Below are positions 12,731 to 22,535 of a stretch of DNA of 64,000 nt, one piece after another (the first letter of the stretch is position 1; each line of letters starts with the position of its first letter). The stretch comes from Castanopsis chinensis (taxonomy: Eukaryota > Streptophyta > Magnoliopsida > Fagales > Fagaceae). Made by a program: the position numbers and the translations under genes. Below the pieces are notes generated by a model. It ran no database searches and was not told the origin of the DNA. It worked only from the letters and a program-made list of their open reading frames with translations. The stretch spans positions 11,015,001-11,079,000 of the forward strand of contig JAVQMG010000104.1 of NCBI GenBank assembly GCA_032878915.1. Reading direction: 5' to 3'.

Positions 12731-13155
12731 CCATCTCCACAGATCTTCTAAAAAAAAAGACTGCAAAAGCAATTCTCTCAAGCTGAAGCAAACATCAGTA
12801 TCTTCTTCACTCAGCCCTATCATTGCAATTCTCTCAATGTCAAGCATCACGCACATTAATCACCGTGAGCCTCTTTTCAATTTCTCTTCTCTTCTCATCT
12901 TTTCCTTTTTCTTTGAAATTTTGGAGTTGGATTTTAGAGTGAAATGAAACCAAATTTATAACTTTGATTTACAACTATTGTCACAACTAATTGAAGTGGT
13001 TGACTATAAACAGTAAAAAGAGAGTGATGAGTTATACTTTAAAATAATGATTCTTTTAAAATTTGAAATTTAGATAATTTAATTGAATAAAAAATAAAGT
13101 TCAATTACGTAAATAAATTTTAGTGAAATTTAAAGGTTTGAATGCATTTGTGATT
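12731..13155. repeat. Direct duplication, copy A (uninterrupted)
   Basis: It begins ATCTCCACAGATCTTCTAAA and runs through CACCGTGAGCCTCTTTTCAA and GGTTGACTATAAACAGTAAA. Copy B starts at 13,156, about 425 bp later, and is split by a MITE. The CACCGTGAGCC segment is also a dispersed repeat, seen at 26,107 and 29,021. The function of the block is unknown. Confidence 0.8.
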
Positions 13156-14325
13156 ATCTCCACAGATCTTCTAAAAGAACAAGACTGCATAAGCAATTTT
13201 CTCAAGGTGAACTAGAGACCAGCAAACGTCAGTATCTTCTTCACTCATCTCTACCATTGCAGCAATTCTCTCAAGGTGAAGCATCACGCACATTCATCAC
13301 CGTGAGCCTCTTTTCAATTCCCCTTCTCTTCTCATCTTTTTCTTTTTCTTTGATTTTTTGGAGTTAGATTTTAGAGTAAATGAAACCAAATTTCTAACTT
13401 CGATTTACAACTATTGTCGCAATTAATTGAAGTGGTTGACTGTAGATCTTCTATATATTATTTTAATACTATTTCTCTCTCACTCTTCAACTCAATCACC
13501 ACAACTCAGCACCAGCGCCAGCCACACAGCGCCAACCACACAGACCCACCACCCACATCACCACAACTCAACATCGCCAAACACCACCACCACCGCAACC
13601 ATAATCAACCCAAACCCAAAGAAAAACTCGTCCCAAACCCAAACCAAAATCAATTAAAACTAAATCCAACCCAACGAAAAACCCATATGAAAAATCCAAC
13701 AGAAAGCTTCATGAAAAACTCACCGGAAAACCCGTTGGATCTGCCCTGATCAGCCAATGCTCTGCCGCTGATCTGCTCCTCTAGGTTGCTACCGATCTGC
13801 CGCCGCCAGGTTGCTGCCGATCTGCCACCGCGAGTTGCTGCTGACTGCCGCTGATCTGGGTTTGAGATTTGAGTGAGGAAGAGAATTTAGGGAGAACTAG
13901 AGAAGTAGAGGCAGAGGACCATTGGGAGAGAGAGCCACGGTTGGGACTTGTGGGGTGGTAAAAAAAATATTAACGAAGAGATATTTATTAATAAAATAAT
14001 AATAAAAAATGTATTATTTAAATAAGTGAAAGTTAACAATAAATATTCTAACGTATCCGTTTTGTAAAAGTTATCTTGTAAAATAGAAAAATAAAAAAAA
14101 GTAAACTGTTAGTCTAAAATAGATGAAATAATTTGGCTAAATTGATGCAATTGCTCTAAGCAGTAAAAAAAAGAGGTGAGTATTACTTTAAAAATACTGA
14201 ATCTCTTAAAAATTAAAAACTTAGAAGATTTAATTGATTTAATTGAATAAAAATAAAAATAAAGTTCAATAATTAAAATGACTTTCAATAAAATTTAAAA
14301 GTATATATTTGTATTTTGATTATCT
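13156..14325. repeat. Direct duplication, copy B (split by a 712-bp MITE)
   Basis: The left part 13,156-13,444 matches the first two thirds of copy A. The right part, about 14,157-14,325, matches the remainder (AGTAAAAA...GATTTAATTGA...GATTATCTCC). The two halves join cleanly when the element between them is removed. Confidence 0.75.
13445..14156. mobile_element. MITE-like insertion (712 bp), probably PIF/Harbinger-type
   Basis: Three related copies of the host repeat lack this insertion: GACTATAAACAGTAAAAA at 13,007, GACTGTAAGTGGTAAAAA at 26,255 and GACGGTAAGCGGTAAAAA at 29,146. Here GACTGTA is followed by the insert, then TAAGCAGTAAAAA, so a TA or TAA duplication flanks it. The right end on the minus strand is GAGCAATTGCATC; the left end is not an obvious match and may have decayed. 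The interior is C-rich with Pro/His/Asn-type ORFs (13,414-13,749) that look like low-complexity readings. Confidence 0.6.
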
Positions 14326-14499
14326 CCGTTTATCTTGTTATTTATCATTTATTGAACTACCAGTAAAAGGACGGAAGCTCCCAAAAAGGCATTTTTGGTG
14401 GGAAATTCACATAAAACTACACGTCTTGGTGGGTTTGTACAAGTCATTTACATATATTTGAAGGCCTAACTTTGGTTTGAAAATCAAAAGGAAAAGACA

Positions 14500-15790
14500 T
14501 TTTTTTTTTGATACCGAACTTGGAAACTTTTATTATACAGAAGAAAACATTATATCATGATGGAGAACTTATTCCAAGAAATAAGGATTCTCTTCCATCC
14601 AAACCATAAAGTCACCAGTACTAATAGCATGTTTTGCTAAGAGATGAGTAGGTCTATTCCCTTGTCTACATACATGAGAAAACAATACTGTCCTAACATC
14701 ATGACAAGAGTTTCAAATCCCATAGATTATATGCATAATTGAAGCAGACGGAGATGATAAGCCTTGTAGGGCATGAACCACATTAAGAGAGTCACCTTCT
14801 AAAATGAACTCTTGTAATCCCACATCTTTGGCAAATTGCAACCCGGATTCAAAAGCCTTGGCTTCCACCTCCAAAGGACCTAAAGGAACATGGAAATTTT
14901 TGCTCATTGCAGCCATAACCAAACCATTAGCATCACGAATTATCACACCCACCCCTAATGCCTTCATTTCTTTGAAAATAGCCTCATCCACATTCACTTT
15001 ATACAACTGAGATGATGGAGGCAACCAACATTTTTGGACCACAGCTTCAGATGGCAACGGAACAGTAGAAACAGTGGCTTCCTGATAGTCCAACAGCCAG
15101 AAGGATGCATCACGACACAACTCCAATTCACCAAGCCGCTTACCACCATTGTTAATTTCATTCCGGTTACCCCATAACCTCCAAGCAATCGTTCCCATCA
15201 AAGCAACTGCATAATCATCATAATGATCAACCATTATCATCTTCCATGCTAAGTCCATAAAACTACTGAACTAATATACACTAGTCGGACCAAAAATCCT
15301 AGAACAGCTCCACACCATTTTTTCTCTCGGGCATGAACAAAATATATGGCTAGAAGTTGCAAATTCAAGCTTGCATTCCTCACAAATATCATCAGATAGC
15401 ACCTTCTGTCACTTGAGATTCACTTTGATTGGAAGAACATCACAGGAAGCCCTCCATAAAAAATGTCTGACTTTATGAGGAGTTGATAGTCGCCATATAA
15501 TCTTCCAAAAACAACGCAAGGCATGAGCATTCAAAGAAGATGCCACAACAGATTGAGCAAAGCTTACCATAGCAAGTTTGCTAGCGCTCTTAACTGAAAA
15601 TAAACCACTAGAGGTCCTTGTCCAGATAAGCTTGTCAGATGGAAGGGAATCAGTAAGCGGAATACTGCAAATTTCCTCCACTTCAGACGGTAAGAATGAT
15701 TGTCGTAGCAAGTGGAGATTCTAGCACCTATTAACCGAGTCAATGAGTTCAGAAACAAGAAGGTCCTCAGGTGAATTTAGCCGAGGGGAA
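14500..15790 (-). mobile_element. 5'-truncated L1-type LINE (zf-RVT and RNase H regions)
   Basis: The poly(A) tail is the T run at 14,500-14,509. Reading leftward on the minus strand from about 15,790: a segment before the zinc finger (VSELIDSVN...SEVEEICSIPL...DKLIWTRTSSGLFSVKSA, 15,770-15,560), then a zf-RVT-like region (FLWRASCDVLPIK, then CxxC...HxxC, 15,480-15,330), then an RNase H-like domain (15,258-14,713) with NVDEAIF, GVGVIIRDANG, EVEAKAF and LEGDSLNVV, so the catalytic D-E-D pattern can be seen. Stops and frameshifts between 15,258 and 15,409 break the frame, and the reverse transcriptase core is absent. A dead copy. Confidence 0.85.
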
Positions 15791-16199
15791 ATCACTTTGG
15801 ATTCGAACATTGTGAGTTTCAGAAAAGCAAGAAAATTATAGTACGTGGTTGTGGTATTCGTCCCTTGTGATATTGAACCTACCACACAACCACCACCTTC
15901 AACCTCTAGGCTCCAGGCTCCAGTCATAAAAAAAAGGTAAGTCTCTTCTTTTTTTTTCATGTGTTCACTCAGCCCTTATAATTCCCATTTTATCACATCT
16001 TTTGACCTTCTCAATCTTCTGCTTGCATTTAGACTACAATAGACCAATTGCTCATGCAAATTCTTAAAACAGAAAAACTTGACTTAGAAGGGACTTAACA
16101 ATTTTAAGTTAGATAGAGTGCTAACATATTATTGATAAATTAAGGTTTTCTTTGTCTCCTAAAGCATCAATCCAAACCTCACAACTCAAGTTTGTGAAC

Positions 16200-17660
16200 T
16201 AAAATAGTAATTTTAAGTCATGATTTCGCTTCAAAATGTATGTGTACAATTGTGTGTAACAACTGGTGTGCACTAGTAATTTCCCCCAATAAAATTTGCA
16301 TTGATGCCCTTTAACAACGGCCGGGGGGGGGGGGGGGAGATAATATTGAAACCAAGCCAAAATGTGATCAAAGTACACCTTAAACATTTCAACACTTTCC
16401 TTTGGGTTTGGCGTGTGACCTGCAAGGATGGTTTGATTTCGAATTCTCCATATTTTATCAAATAGAATAGAGGCAAAGAGAGTCAATTTGTGTTCTTCAT
16501 TTGTGGGAATCTTAAAGTGGCATTGCAGAAAAATGAAAAATTTCACAATGTTACTTGGAGACAAAGTTCCAAGAGAGGTTGTGAGAATTGGCCATGGAGA
16601 GAGCAACCAAATGGAATTGGTAGCTATATAAGGGCACGAGACAAAGATGTAATATACAAATTCCATATCTTGGTTGCATAGAACACATGTCATGTCTGTT
16701 TGTGGCCACCTCATATTGAGTGATTTTTTGGTAGGAAGGATATCCCATGCAAATTTTTTAGTTTTAATCTCTTATGGATTTTTAGTTTCTAGAGGTGCTT
16801 GCAGTCATGTTTTGAGAGAGGGCCTGAATCTTGGAAACTGGGTGAATGATCTAATAGGTAGGCTGACTTTATTGAGAAAATGCTATGGAAGTTGGGAGAC
16901 CAAATGAGCTTGTTTGGAGCATTTGTCTGGGAGGGAGGAATCAGCAAAATGTTTCTGATGGTGATGCTGTCAAAGAGTTCATTAAGAATGTTAATGTCCC
17001 AAGCTGAATTAGATTGAGTTTTTAGTTGCAAAACCCAATATTTATAATTAGGGAGGGCTCCTATTCAAGTAGGAGTAAAGTTTCGTTGGGAGGGAATCCA
17101 AGGATCTTCCCAAATATTAATTTCAAAGCCAGAGTGAGCTTGAAAGCAAGCCCCTTTTTTCACTAAAGCTTTGGACTTGTAGATGCCTTTCCATAACCAG
17201 GAGTGAGAGCTCAATGGTGCTTTAAGGAAACTTTTTTTTTTTAAGGTATTTGGCTTTGAGGATTTCAAGTTTCAACCCATAGCCGATCCCAATTTGGCTA
17301 GTAAGGCAATGTTTGTGTCTTCCAACTTTCTAATTCCCAAAACCCCCACAATCTTTGGGCTTACAGACCTTGGTCCAGGACATTTGGAAAAAAGAATTCT
17401 TTTCCTTAGAGTGACCCCAAGAAAAATTTCCTAAGACAAGAATCAAATTTGGAACAAATGTTTTTTTGAAAGGTAAAAGGTAGAGGCTGTGTTGGTGGGA
17501 AAAGATGCTAGGACGGATTTAACTAGAGCAATTCTGGAAGCTTGAGATAGGATTTTAGCTTTCCATGATTGTGCTCTAGAAACAACCTTTTCAAGAACCT
17601 CATTAAACATTTGCTTTTTGTTCATGTAGACTAAGCATTTGATGAAGTCCTCTAATATTT
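16200..17660 (-). mobile_element. Second decayed LINE (end of reverse transcriptase to zf-RVT)
   Basis: On the minus strand from 17,625: a C-terminal reverse-transcriptase segment (FNEVLEKVVSRAQSWKAKIL, ASRIALVKSVLASFP), then SWLWKGIYKSKALVKKGACF and WEDPWIP (17,210-17,085), then NKLIWSPNFHSIFSIKSAY (about 16,900), then a zf-RVT-like region (CVLCNQDMEFVYYIFVSC at about 16,690-16,630) and a tail. The order is that of plant L1-type ORF2. Several frameshifts separate the pieces and no RNase H part follows, so this is a different element from the one at 14.5-15.8 kb. A run of 14 G lies at 16,323-16,337. Confidence 0.8.
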
Positions 17661-17975
17661 ACTATCGTTTTTGGTGAAAGGCCTCCCAAGCAACAGAATT
17701 TAATTGTGTCACACAACTAGCTCAATGAATAATCAAATTATGCACTATTAAAGAGTACATTCTCTATTACTTGACTAAACAGACAAAGACAACTAGACAG
17801 TCTCAATAGGGTAATTACCTTCCATTCTAAAAACTCTTTCTACTTGATAAACTGTTTGGTCGAAAAACAAGTACCACATGACCATAAAGGCCGTGAACAG
17901 TTCACTGAACTTATTATTACTCATACAATAGCCAAGCATGTAGAACATAACAAAAACTTCAATAACTCAAGCTGA
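17661..17975. other. Stretch with no recognised content
   Basis: Unique-looking sequence between the LINE and the outer end of the inverted duplication. No ORF or repeat was recognised. Confidence 0.5.
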
Positions 17976-20116
17976 AACAAACCCAATTCACATCACCATA
18001 AAAGAACTTTTTAAGATATATATGCCCAAGAAACAAACAAAGCACTCATTATACATTAAAAAAAAAATGGGGGTGAGGGGGGTTGAAGTTGTAAATACTT
18101 ACAAGTGAAGGGAACTAACTTAGAGTTGGAGGAGATGGGAATCAAGGGAAGGAAGAGAGGCATAATTCTTCAAAGCTTGATCAAGATGTCCTCTTTTTCT
18201 TCAAGGGTGGAGACAGATTCAAATCAAAGTCATCATTCACAAATTCATGGGTCATTAAAGACAAACCCACCACTAACAGTTGAGCCTACCAAATCTATCT
18301 GGCCCAAGCCAAAATCAGACCCATTAAATGTATCAGGTACAGGAAAAGGCTCACGTTCACTTGCATCTGAGTCATTTAGTGACAAACTCCAATCATACCC
18401 ATCATTATGAAAGTCCTTCAAATGCCCCAAATCACTTACAATTTCGAAAGCCTCATGATCCATATTTGGGGAATAAGGAAGTGATATTAAAGGATGGACC
18501 TCGGGGTCAATAGGGACTGATAATGACATATTCAAATCACCATGAAATCCCTTCAAGCCATATTCAAACCTAGTAGTATTTGTTGTTTCCATTGCATTTG
18601 CATGCCCTAAATATCCTTCATTGCAAGAAGTGGGGAACAAAGGTAGTAAAGGCAAGGAATCAGGGACGGAAGATTTACGAGGACAATAAATGCATTCTAC
18701 ATGAACCCTTAACTTTTTTGGGATAGCCGTAGGATCCATTGACCATTCGCAAAGATATCCTTTGTACATCTTGATTCTACAGATATCCTCAAAATGACTC
18801 TGTTTAGATAGATTTGAGTCCCTCAACTTCTTCTCCCATTCATACATAGGATTAGAAATAAACCACAGACGAGATTCAATTCCTTCGAGGAAAACCCCTT
18901 TATGCTGAATTTCTAAACAACCATTAATGACAAATTCAACCACAAAATGATAAGATTCATTTGTCGGTCCAAAGGCAACACAAACAGCAAGAGGAATGCA
19001 TTTGGAATTACGAACCAAGAATGAAATGGAATTTCTATCATTTCGGTGGTTGAACTCATCTGGAATCTCACACCCTAGTGCTTGAAAGTAACCCATCGAG
19101 CGGTAAAGCGGATGTGAAGATTCGTCAGAGTGCAGTTGATTTCTCTCCTTCATATATCGCTAAAACGCCTTGACTTTCTTTCACTTGCTTCCATTTAGCA
19201 AGTTTTTTAGCGATAACCTGCATTTTGGCATATTGAGTTAGGTATTTGGGAAAAGGCAATACAATTATTTCTTTATAACTAAGAGCGAGAGAGATAGAGA
19301 AAGACCTGACTCAATATTTTGTTTGATGATTTTGGATTCCACGATGGGCAATTTCTAGCCTTTAAATGAATTAAAGATTGTGGAAGTCCTTGAATTTCCT
19401 CAAAGTGCTTGCAATTGAATATATAAAGTTCAATTAATGTAGTAAATTTAATAAAACTTTTGGGAATGGTAATAGTACTGGTGTTTCGTAGATATAGCCG
19501 TGTCAATGCAGGAAAGTAATCGAACTCCAAAAAATCTAATTTAAGTTACTTTTTCATCGTAGACATTAAGCTCTGTTAACTGCAGAAACGAATATCCGAC
19601 ACAACCATCAAAAGAACAGCAGCTTGGTCTTGGTAGGTTAATAGAAATACCTAAAACTTGGACATTTTGGAATTTATAGATTCTATCTAGAAAGTTCCTC
19701 TCAAGGTTTGTGCATCTTGAGGAAAGCGATTTTCTAGTATCACTCCCTGATATATATAGACATTCTAACCATTTCATTTCTGAATCAATATCAGGGAAGT
19801 TCTTAAGGCTTGTGCAGCCACTAAGATTAAAAATTTGAAGAGATTTCAACTTAAGTCTTCTCGGAAGAGTTTGAAGTTTTCCACAATCTCCGAGATACCA
19901 ATGTTCAAGTTTATCAAAAAGTCCAATAGACTCGTGAACTTTAACCAAATTTTCACAAGAATCAAGCATCAATGTCTTTAAATTTGGGGCACACAACTCA
20001 GATAATTCTTGAATAGATTCACAGCACTTGAGATCAAAGTATTCAAGACATTTGAACTTAAGTCTTCTAGGAAGAGCTTGAAGATTTTTGCAACTAGAAA
20101 GATACTAAGTTTTAAG
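17976..20116 (-). repeat. Left arm of a large inverted duplication
   Basis: This arm is the near-identical reverse complement of 20,261-22,535, with a 144-bp spacer (20,117-20,260). The outer edge is AACAAACCCAATTCACATC, matching GATGTGAATTGGGTTTGTT at 22,517-22,535. The inner edge is AAGTTTTAAG, matching CTTAAAACTT at 20,261. The right arm is longer because of two internal tandem duplications (see that entry). Arms carry few differences over more than 2 kb, so the duplication looks fairly young or corrected by gene conversion. Confidence 0.95.
18181..20110 (-). pseudogene. 3' part of a TNL (TIR-NBS-LRR) gene: LRR, C-JID and tail, left copy
   Basis: TNL proteins are intracellular pathogen sensors. 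Only the 3' portion is present; no TIR or NB-ARC is seen. On the minus strand: LRRs (NLKTLMLDSCENLVKVHESI, KLKSLQIFNLSGCTSLKNFP; 19,996-19,541), a further LRR segment (ALTRLYLRNTSTITIPKSF; 19,530-19,310), an intron, then a 302-aa ORF (19,153-18,245) holding the post-LRR C-JID (GCEIPDEFNHRNDRNSISF, YHFVVEFVINGCLE) and a tail. Breaks: a frameshift after DEKVT (shared with the other arm), a frameshift just before the 302-aa ORF, and an 11-bp deletion near 18,250 that cuts the tail. The right copy carries different breaks, so neither is functional as read. Confidence 0.85.
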
Positions 20117-20260
20117 CTATCAACTTAGTTTTCAGGCAGTAACAGTTTTGAAGGTCAATGTGCATAAGAGTGAAATGGTTCCAATAGTGATTCCCTCCCT
20201 TGTTTTCTTTGCTCCCTTTTTCTCTTGTAATTTCTTTGTTGTTTGGTTTTCTCTTGTAAT
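20117..20260. other. Spacer at the centre of the palindrome
   Basis: 144 bp that do not pair with each other. The right half is pyrimidine-rich with a direct repeat, TCTCTTGTAAT, at 20,221 and 20,250. Confidence 0.85.
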
Positions 20261-22283
20261 CTTAAAACTTGGTATCTTTCTGGTTGCAAAAATCTTCAAG
20301 CTCTTCCTAGAAGACTTAAGTTCAAATGTCTTGAATACTTTGATCTCAAGTGCTGTGAATCTATTCAAGAATTATCTGAGTTGTGTGCCCCAAATTTAAA
20401 GACATTGATGCTTGATTCTTGTGAAAATTTGGTTAAAGTTCACGAGTATCTGAGTTGTGTGCCCCAAATTTAAAGACATTGATGCTTGATTCTTGTGAAA
20501 ATTTGGTTAAAGTTCACGAGTCTATTGGACTTCTTGATAAACTTGAACATTAGTATCTCGGAGATTGTGGAAAACTTCAAACTCTTCCGAGAAGACTTAA
20601 GTTGAAATCTCTTCAAATTTTTAATCTTAGTGGCTGCACAAGCCTTAAGAACTTCCCTGATATTGATTCGGAAATGAAATGATTAGAATGTCTATATATA
20701 TCAGGGAGTGATACTAGAAAATCGCTTTCCTCAAGATGCACAAACCTTGAGAGGAACTTTCTAGATAGCATCTATAAATTCCAAAATGTCCAAGTTTTAG
20801 GTATTTTTACTAACCTACCAAGACTAAGCTGCTGTTCTTTTGATGGCTGTGTCGGATATTCGTTTCTGCAGTTAACAGAGCTTAATGTCTACGATGAAAA
20901 AGTAACTTAAATTAGATTTTTTGGAGTTCGATTACTTTCCTGCATTGACACGGCTATATTTACGAAACACCAGTACTATTACCATTCCCAAAAGTTTTAT
21001 CAAATTTACTACATTAATTGAACTTTATATATTCAATTGCAAGCACTTTGAGGAAATTCAAGGACTTCCACAATCTTTAATTCATTTAAAGGCTAGAAAT
21101 TGCCCATCGTGGAATCCAAAATCATCAAACAAAATATTGAGTCAGGTTTTTCTCTATCTCTCTCTCGCTCTTAGTTATAAAGAAATAATTGTATTGCCTT
21201 CCCCAAATACCTAACTCAATATGCCAAACTGCAGGTTATCGCTAAAAAACTTGCTAAATGGAAGCAAGTGAAAGAAAGTCAAGGCGTTTTAGCGGTACTT
21301 GATGGAGAGAGAAATCAACTGCACTTTGACGAATCTTCACATCCGCTTTACCGCTCGATGGGTTACTTTCAAGCACTAGGGTGTGAGATTCCAGATGAGT
21401 TCAACCACCGAAATGATAGAAATTCCATTTCATTCTTGGTTCGTAATTCCAAATGCATTCCTCTTGCTGTTTGTGTTGCCTTTGGACCGACAAATGAACT
21501 TATCATTTTGTGGTTGAATTTGTCATCAATGGTTGTTTAGAAATTCAGCATAAAGGAGTTTTCCTCGAAGGAATTGAATCTCGTCTGTGGTTTATTTCTA
21601 ATCCTATGTATGAATGGGAGAAGAAGTTGAGAGACTCAAATCTATCTAAACAGAGTCATTTTGAGGATATCTGTAGAATCAAGATGTATAAAGGTTATCT
21701 TTGCGAATAGTCAATGGATCCTACGGCTATCCCAAAAAAGTTAGGGGTTCATGTAGAATGCATTTGTTGTCCTCGTAAATCTTCCATCCATGATTCCCTG
21801 CCTTTACTACCTTTGTTCCCCACTTCTTGCAATGAAGGATATTTAGGGCATGCAAATGCAATGGAAACAACAAATACTACTAGGTTTGAATATGGCTTGA
21901 AGGGATTTCATGGTGATTTGAATATGTCATTATCAGTCCCTATTGACCTCGAGGATCACCCTTTAGTACCACTTCCTTATTCCTCAAATATGGATCATGA
22001 GGCTTTCGAAATTGTAAGTGATTTGGGGCATTTGAAGGACTTTCATAATGATGGGTATGATTGGAGTTTGTCACTAAATGACTCAGATGCAAGTGAACGT
22101 GAGCCTCCTCCTGTACCTGATACATCTAATGGGTCTGATTTTGGCTTGGGCCAGATAGATTTGGTAGGCTCAACTGTTAGTGGTGGGTTTGATTTGGGTT
22201 TGTCTTCAATGACCCATGAATTTGTGAATGATGACTTTGATTTGAATCTGTCTCCACCCTTGAAGAAAAAGAGGACATCTTGA
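20261..22283 (+). pseudogene. 3' part of a TNL gene, right copy, with EAR-like tail
   Basis: Same architecture as the left copy, on the plus strand: LRRs (20,261-21,140), an intron (GT after ATATTGAGTCAG at 21,145; acceptor CTGCAG at 21,234), then an exon whose start (VIAKKLAKWKQVKESQG) is in frame with the C-JID, unlike the left copy. Breaks: the shared frameshift at DEKVT (20,908), a 1-bp deletion at about 21,500 (GAAC versus GAATC), and a TGG-to-TAG stop at 21,708. The tail ORF 21,714-22,283 is full-length here: acidic, with DLNMSLSV, DWSLSLN, FDLGLSS and finally DLNLSPP followed by KKKR. Post-LRR C-JID is typical of TNLs; the repressor-like motifs are an inference from DLNxxP. Confidence 0.85.
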
Positions 22284-22535
22284 TCAAGCTTTGAAGAATT
22301 ATGCCTCTCTTCCTTCCCTTGATTCCCATCTCCTCCAACTCTAAGTTAGTTCCCTTCACTTGTAAGTATTTACAACTTCAACCCCCCTCACCCCCATTTT
22401 TTTTTAATTGTAAGTATTTACAACTTCAACCCCCCTCACCCCCATTTTTTTTTAATGTACAATGAGTGCTTTGTTTGTTTCTTGGGCATATATATCTTAA
22501 AAAGTTCTTTTATGGTGATGTGAATTGGGTTTGTT
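20261..22535 (+). repeat. Right arm of the large inverted duplication
   Basis: Inverse of 17,976-20,116. Arm-specific changes: a 74-bp tandem duplication at about 20,374-20,521 (unit from TATCTGAGTTGTGTG to GTTCACGAG) and a tandem duplication near 22,364-22,456 (unit GTAAGTATTTACAACTTCAA followed by C-rich sequence). The outer edge at 22,534-22,537 is the breakpoint with the RBM39-like duplicate; TT is shared by both sequences there. Confidence 0.95.
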
